A stretch of DNA of 64,000 nt from Pseudalkalibacillus sp051842935 (GTDB lineage Bacteria > Bacillota > Bacilli > Bacillales > Fictibacillaceae), in contig NZ_JBPXRR010000001.1 in NCBI RefSeq assembly GCF_051842935.1, positions 1,922,001 through 1,986,000 of the forward strand. Reading direction: 5' to 3'. Under the pieces are notes generated by a model, which saw only the letters and a list, made by a program, of their open reading frames with translations, did not search any database and was not told the DNA's origin. Positions 59,337 through 64,000 of the stretch are shown here, in pieces. Position 1 is the first letter of the stretch. Each line of letters opens with the position of its first letter. A program made the translations under genes and the position numbers.

Positions 59337-60881
59337 ATGTCAAAACAAACATTCATACAAGGTACGATGATTCTCATTTTAGCAGGTTTGATCACAAAAA
59401 TATTAGGCTTCATCAATCGGATCGTAATCGCCCGTATCATGGGGCCAGAAGGTGTCGGGCTGTATATGATGGCTGTCCCGACTTTACTGCTTACGATCAC
59501 ATTGACGCGCCTAGGTTTACCTGTCGCGATTTCTAAAATGGTTGCTGAAGCAGATGCACAACGAAACCCGAAGAAAATCAAGCAAATCCTTGTCGTGTCT
59601 TTAGCCATCACTGGGATATTAAGCCTCATCTTTACGACGGCCATGATTGCACTTGCACCTATTTTATCACAGATTCTAAAGGATGAGAGAACTTATTATC
59701 CATTAATCGCGATTGCTCCAGTCGTTCCGATTGTCGCACTCTCCTCCGTCATCCGAGGGTACTTCCAGGGTCATCAGAACATGCGCCCCTCCGCCTATTC
59801 ACAAGTCATTGAACAGGTGGTACGGATTACACTCGTCGCCGTTCTGACAGGTGCTTTCCTTCCTTATGGAATCGAATTTGCAGCTGCAGGTGCGATGATC
59901 TCCGTCGTCATCGGGGAGCTTGCATCGCTTTTCTACATGTTCTCCATGTTTAAAATGCAAAAGAGGATTCGTATCCGGAAAGGATTTTTCGACTATGTGA
60001 CCAAAGGGAAAGAAACCTTCAACCAACTGATGAAAATATCGCTACCTACGACAGCAAGTCAGCTCGTTGGTTCAATTTCGTATTTCTTTGAGCCGATCGT
60101 CGTTGCAAACAGCCTAGCGATAGCGGGCATTTCAACGGTCATCGCCACTCAGCAATACGGTGCTCTTGCAGGTTACGTCATCCCATTCTTAACTTTACCG
60201 ATGTTCATCACTTATTCTTTGTCCGTTTCTCTCGTTCCAGCCATCAGTGAAGCAGCTGCCCAAAAGAAATTCCAGGTCGTGGAGCGTCGATTGAACCAAG
60301 CTCTACGGATTGCAATGCTTTCTGGTGGGATTTCTGTCGTTATCACCTATGTTTTGGCAGCGCCGTTGATGGATCTAATGTACGACACACCTCAAGTATC
60401 CATCTATGTAAAGTTGATGGCACCATTCTTCTTCTTCCTCTACTTCCAGGGGCCTTTACAAGCCGTATTGCAAGCATTGGATCTTGCCAAAGCCGCCATG
60501 ATCAACAGCATTATCGGAGCAATTCTGAAGATTGCACTCATCTTCCTTCTTGCAACACGGCCAGATTTAGGAATCATGGGAGTCGCGCTGGCCATCGTCA
60601 TCAACATCATGCTGGTTACACTGCTGCATTTTTCAACTGTTGTTAAAGCAATCAGCTATACGATTGTTGTGAAGGATTATGTGAAAGGAATCCTCGCGAT
60701 TGTCCTGACCGGAGGAGCTGTCACATGGTTCACAAAAGTGCTTGATAAGAGTCTTTTGAGTGATACATTACTCTCCATCGGATTTGCTGTCATCCTATAT
60801 CTCACTTTGATCATCGTCTTTAACCTTGTGAAAAAAGAAGATGTTCAGTACGTACCCTTCTTGAAAAAGTTCATCCGATAA
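59337..60881 (+). CDS. spoVB: Stage V sporulation protein B / MATE-fold flippase
   Basis: Polytopic MOP-superfamily protein, 514 aa, 14 predicted helices. The opening helix and NRIVIARIMGPEGVGLYMMAVP are typical of SpoVB, which is needed for spore cortex synthesis and probably flips lipid-linked precursors. Similar YtgP-type homologues exist, but the position beside yrbG and comN matches B. subtilis spoVB. The ATG at 59337 has AAGGCAGGT upstream. Followed by a terminator. Confidence 0.9.
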   Translation: MSKQTFIQGTMILILAGLITKILGFINRIVIARIMGPEGVGLYMMAVPTLLLTITLTRLGLPVAISKMVAEADAQRNPKKIKQILVVSLAITGILSLIFTTAMIALAPILSQILKDERTYYPLIAIAPVVPIVALSSVIRGYFQGHQNMRPSAYSQVIEQVVRITLVAVLTGAFLPYGIEFAAAGAMISVVIGELASLFYMFSMFKMQKRIRIRKGFFDYVTKGKETFNQLMKISLPTTASQLVGSISYFFEPIVVANSLAIAGISTVIATQQYGALAGYVIPFLTLPMFITYSLSVSLVPAISEAAAQKKFQVVERRLNQALRIAMLSGGISVVITYVLAAPLMDLMYDTPQVSIYVKLMAPFFFFLYFQGPLQAVLQALDLAKAAMINSIIGAILKIALIFLLATRPDLGIMGVALAIVINIMLVTLLHFSTVVKAISYTIVVKDYVKGILAIVLTGGAVTWFTKVLDKSLLSDTLLSIGFAVILYLTLIIVFNLVKKEDVQYVPFLKKFIR

Positions 60882-60886
60882 TGAAA

Positions 60887-60920
60887 AAAGCTGATCCATA
60901 TTTCGTATCGGATCAGCTTT
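60887..60920. terminator. Bidirectional terminator after spoVB
   Basis: AAAGCTGATCC / GGATCAGCTTT stem between converging genes, with A run on one side and TATC on the other. Confidence 0.85.
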
Positions 60921-60925
60921 ATCTA

Positions 60926-61561
60926 TTATAACCATTCTTCTTGTGGGGCAGCCTCTGGCTTCACAACGTAGTACAAGCGATAAGCTCTTGTGTACCAGAA
61001 TTGGATGACGGGTCCGAGAAATAGGACAAGTATTCCTGTTCCTATACCGACAGGTCCACCAATAAGAACTGCAATTGTCGCAACGATTACTGCTACAATT
61101 GTTTGCCCCATACGCAAACTCAAATTAAAACGTGCGCTGATGGCAAGAAACAGTTGATCGACTGGCGCTCTCGGGAATTGTGGCAAGATATAGATGGCTA
61201 CACCAAGTCCAATTGCAGCCATACCCGCTCCAAGCGTGAGGGCTTTGATCACAACTGGAGCTGCCGACAGATCGAATGATGCAAACACGATCTCAAGCCA
61301 AAAATCCAAGATGAAACTTTCCAGCACGACGGGTATCAATGCCATGAATTCAGGATGTTGTTTCATTAATTTTGCGTTGATGAAAATGATCAGGAACTGG
61401 AAGACTCCATACCAGAATCCGACAGTCATTCCGAACAAATCGGATAGGCCGAGGAAAAAGGAAGTCCAGAACCCTGCTCCGAGTGTCGCATGGATGACCA
61501 TCGCAACCCCGAAGAAGTTGACAAACATACCTAGAAGGTAAACCGTAACACGATAGAACAT
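60926..61561 (-). CDS. YczE/YitT-like (COG2364) membrane protein
   Basis: A 211-aa membrane protein with about five helices. N-terminal LLGMFVNFFGVAMVIHATLGAGFWTS with the family's small-residue pattern, then APVDQLFLAISARFNLSLRMGQTIV in the middle and a short basic-acidic tail. YczE/YyaS-like proteins have no fixed function; YczE of B. subtilis affects bacillibactin/surfactin enzymes. The ATG at 61561 has GGAGGAG upstream. Confidence 0.8.
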   Translation of the reverse strand: MFYRVTVYLLGMFVNFFGVAMVIHATLGAGFWTSFFLGLSDLFGMTVGFWYGVFQFLIIFINAKLMKQHPEFMALIPVVLESFILDFWLEIVFASFDLSAAPVVIKALTLGAGMAAIGLGVAIYILPQFPRAPVDQLFLAISARFNLSLRMGQTIVAVIVATIAVLIGGPVGIGTGILVLFLGPVIQFWYTRAYRLYYVVKPEAAPQEEWL

Positions 61562-61749
61562 TACGATCTCCTCCCTTCTTCATTTATATAGAAAACTTGG
61601 ATTTCAAATTTTCTTCACCCGATTTTATTAGCGATTGATTTCACCGTCAATTATTTTCCCTCTAACATTTTGTTCCAATTTTCAAGTGGGGTTTTGCTGT
61701 ATATATGTAAAGGTCAAAAATCCGCTCGAAATCACCCCTAACGCAAAAA

Positions 61750-61777
61750 AATCAACCGCTACACTTTAGGGTTGATT
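61750..61777 (-). terminator. yrbG terminator
   Basis: AATCAACC / GGTTGATT stem with a 12-nt loop followed by a T run on the - strand. Confidence 0.85.
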
Positions 61778-61781
61778 CCCG

Positions 61782-62438
61782 CTACTCATCCTTCGAATCG
61801 ACGAAGAAGATTCCGTCAGCCTCCAATGAACAGAACGATATTTTTTTCAGGTCTTTATATCCGAGTTTTTTCAGCTCCTGGCGTAACCATAGCTCTGTTT
61901 TACCAAAGCGGTTCAGGTGTTCTTCTTGGATCTTTCCATCGAGTATCAAAGGTAAAGGATATAATGTACTTTCTCCGACTTCATCATCATCCTCTTTCCG
62001 AATCACCGACAATTTTCCCGATGGTTCCAGAATGGCAAACTCCACGTCCGACACTTTACTCACACCTTTTTCCCGTAGCTGTATGAGAAGATCCGAGAAA
62101 TTATATTTTTGTTTCTTCATCTCCATCTCGTCAATCTTTCCGCGATCAATGATGACGGAAGGTTTCCCATCGATGATTTCTCTTAGCCGTTCACTCTTCA
62201 GTGACACGTAAGCAAAAACGATCTGGGCGATCAGCAGGATCCCGATGCCAAGTAAGGAATGGATCATCGGCTTCTCCGGACTTTCAATGGAAATGACGGC
62301 CAGCTCCGCAATCATGATGGATACGACGAAATCGACGACAGATATCTGACCGATCTCACGTTTTCCCATTAAGCGGAACACTAAAATGATGATCAAGTAT
62401 ATGAAAAATGTCCGAAACATGATGAGACCGTATTCCAT
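61782..62438 (-). CDS. yrbG: DUF421 membrane protein YrbG
   Basis: A 218-aa YetF/DUF421 protein. Three N-terminal helices (about residues 5-25, 35-50, 58-78) with MGKREIGQISVVDFVVSI, then GKPSVIIDRGKIDEMEMKKQKY and DLLIQLREKGVSKVSDVEFAILE, the conserved cytoplasmic part. The C-terminal half is soluble, as usual. The ATG at 62438 has GGAG upstream. B. subtilis yrbG is near spoVB too. Confidence 0.85.
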   Translation of the reverse strand: MEYGLIMFRTFFIYLIIILVFRLMGKREIGQISVVDFVVSIMIAELAVISIESPEKPMIHSLLGIGILLIAQIVFAYVSLKSERLREIIDGKPSVIIDRGKIDEMEMKKQKYNFSDLLIQLREKGVSKVSDVEFAILEPSGKLSVIRKEDDDEVGESTLYPLPLILDGKIQEEHLNRFGKTELWLRQELKKLGYKDLKKISFCSLEADGIFFVDSKDE

Positions 62439-62510
62439 GTAGTCTTCTCCCTTCTACATATAGTCTCACCGAGTTAGGAGAAGATATGAAAAAAATACAA
62501 TGGAAATATT

Positions 62511-63800
62511 TTAGAGATACGCGAGCAAATAGCGTAAAATCAAGTAAATCGTCGCAATGATCAACGATATGATGACCACGGGAAAACCGATCAAAAAGAA
62601 TTGTACAAAGCTGAAATGATTGTTCGATTTTGCTGCGAGACCAGCCACAATCACGTTGGCAGACGCGCCAATCAACGTGGCATTTCCCCCTAAACAGGAA
62701 CCTAACGCGAGCGCCCACCAAAGTGGATCGAGATTCTGGATTCCATACTCTTTAAACTCCATGATCACCGGAATCATTGCTGCTACAAATGGAATATTGT
62801 CGACAAATCCGGATAAGAGACCTGAACCCCACAAGATGAAGATCGTCGTTTTCGGTACATCTCCCTCTGTGTAAGATAAGATCGCACGCGCCATCTCATC
62901 AATGATACCGACTTCAATCAAACCACCGACAAGGATGAATAAGCCGATGAAGAAGAACAGCGTCACCCATTCAACGGATTTGAACACCTCTTCAATATCC
63001 TGCTCCTTTGTTGTGAGAAGCAGCAATAACATAGCGCCACACATCGCCACCGTCGTCAAATCCAAGTGCAGGATCGGATGTAAGAGAAAACCCATAATCG
63101 TCATCAATAGCACGCTCACTGATTTATAGAGCATCGGTCCTTTTTTCAAGAACGAGTTCGGATCCAACCTCATCAATTCTTCCCGTTTGTCTTCTGAAAT
63201 GTGGAGTGCATTTCGGTAAAAGAGAGCCATGCCTCCGATGACGACGATAAAAATTACAGCGACAACAGGCCCAAGATGAAACAGAAAATCATTGAAATCC
63301 AGGTGATCAACCGCTTGGCCAATCATGATATTCGGTGGATCGCCAATCAATGTCGAAGTGCCACCGATATTAGAAAAAAGGATTGCGCAGATCAAAAAAG
63401 GAACGCTGGTTACGTTCAGTAGGTTCGTCAGTGTAATGATAATCGGAACGAGCAACAAGACCGTCGTCACATTATCAAGAAAAGCTGAACCGACTGCTGT
63501 GATGGTGGACATCACCACCAGTAACGGAATCGACTTCCCTTTCACTTGCTGAGCGAGCTTGATGGCTATGTATTCGAAAACACCGTTCTGACTGGTGATC
63601 GATACGAGAATCATCATGGAAAAGAGCAATGCAATCGTATTCCAATCGACATGCTCGAATAAGGCCTGGTCTATATTCAGAATGCCCAAAACGAGCATGA
63701 CGACTCCGCCACAACATGCAACGAGTGCACGATTGATCTTCTCCGTCATGATTCCGATGTAACTGATTAAAAAAATGATAAACGCTAAGGTTACGTTCAC
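62511..63800 (-). CDS. ArsB/NhaD-superfamily anion or Na+ permease
   Basis: An 11-12 helix permease of 429 aa from GTG 63800 (AGAGG 8 nt upstream; ATG 63809 is an alternative with poor spacing). Conserved LDNVTTVLLLVPIIITL and FVDNIPFVAAMIPVI are paired half-repeats, and FSNIGGTSTLIGDPPNIMI plus LGGNATLIGASANVI are the substrate loops of the ArsB/NhaD (IT) superfamily. It could move arsenite, Na+ or an organic anion; no ars genes are near. Divergent from the partial gene at the window end. Confidence 0.88.
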   Translation of the reverse strand: MNVTLAFIIFLISYIGIMTEKINRALVACCGGVVMLVLGILNIDQALFEHVDWNTIALLFSMMILVSITSQNGVFEYIAIKLAQQVKGKSIPLLVVMSTITAVGSAFLDNVTTVLLLVPIIITLTNLLNVTSVPFLICAILFSNIGGTSTLIGDPPNIMIGQAVDHLDFNDFLFHLGPVVAVIFIVVIGGMALFYRNALHISEDKREELMRLDPNSFLKKGPMLYKSVSVLLMTIMGFLLHPILHLDLTTVAMCGAMLLLLLTTKEQDIEEVFKSVEWVTLFFFIGLFILVGGLIEVGIIDEMARAILSYTEGDVPKTTIFILWGSGLLSGFVDNIPFVAAMIPVIMEFKEYGIQNLDPLWWALALGSCLGGNATLIGASANVIVAGLAAKSNNHFSFVQFFLIGFPVVIISLIIATIYLILRYLLAYL

Positions 63801-63933
63801 ATTTCCCATCCTCTACTTGTCCGTAATACTACATCGTATGTAATAGCACAAGTAAACATGTTCGACTTCTATTTCATAGTCGTGCGGAATAAGTTGTACA
63901 AATGAGTATACATGCCTAAAAGGGGTGGGAAAT

Positions 63934-64000
63934 ATGTCTAGAAGAATGATTACCGCGATGGGCTTCGGACTAGTGGTCGTTTTGGCGATCATCATGTGCA
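63934..64000 (+). CDS. Membrane protein N-terminus, cut by the window end
   Basis: ATG at 63934 with AGGGGTGGG upstream; 22 codons are visible before the window ends. MSRRMITAMGFGLVVVLAIIMC looks like a basic start and a first membrane helix. The neighbourhood suggests a small YrzE-type (TIGR04086) protein, but too little is present to say. Confidence 0.55.
   Translation, partial: MSRRMITAMGFGLVVVLAIIMC

Overview
The window is a chromosomal segment of an endospore-forming Bacillaceae. Gene content and order follow the Bacillus subtilis yrrT-to-yrbG region closely, with sigK, rsfA, spoVB, pbpI/yrrS and comN present. Tandem secreted M14 peptidases, a large MMPL transporter and extra membrane permeases would fit a moderately halophilic relative such as Halobacillus or Pontibacillus; that placement is inference. 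No rRNA, tRNA, CRISPR array, prophage or intact insertion sequence was seen.

1-8.6 kb (accessory). Two tandem secreted zinc carboxypeptidases and an AI-2E-type permease are followed by a zinc-starvation operon. That operon is headed by two Zur-like operators and encodes zinc-free S14, a flavoprotein, zinc-free L31 and a small helical protein. Next come an uninterrupted sigK, a cluster of very small ORFs including two paralogous 48-residue YrzI-like proteins, a GNAT acetyltransferase and yrhC. A 460-bp gap before mccB carries inverted repeats.

9-13 kb. yrrT-mtnN-luxS-mccA-mccB form one operon that turns S-adenosylhomocysteine into homocysteine, AI-2 precursor and cysteine. Its expected repressor gene, cymR, lies at 38.3 kb.

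13-20.7 kb (accessory). A MarR repressor is translationally coupled to a 1041-residue MMPL exporter. A Rap-type TPR regulator is coupled to a Phr-like pre-peptide holding three copies of one nonapeptide. A LiaG-like protein, yrrS and a small KTSC-like gene follow.

20.6-41 kb (housekeeping). pbpI, a membrane protein and hydrolase pair, greA, udk, trmR, mltG, yrzB, ruvX, ireB, alaS behind an Ala T-box, yrrI, yrzQ-like, a zinc ribbon, recD2, yrrB, mnmA, iscS, cymR, rarA and rsfA. They cover cell-wall synthesis, tRNA modification, DNA repair and cysteine control.

41-64 kb. tcdA, a 6S RNA gene, an orphan structured element on the + strand, aspS and hisS behind a T-box, a five-SH3 amidase, a 52-bp tandem hairpin array, dtd, relA, apt, recJ, lapA, a CDF exporter, secDF, comN, a COG2426 protein, spoVB, a YczE-like protein, yrbG, an ArsB/NhaD permease and the first 22 codons of a + strand membrane protein. 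The least explained elements are the triple-repeat Rap-Phr cassette, the micro-ORF cluster, the two extra genes in the Zur operon and the + strand structured element beside 6S RNA.
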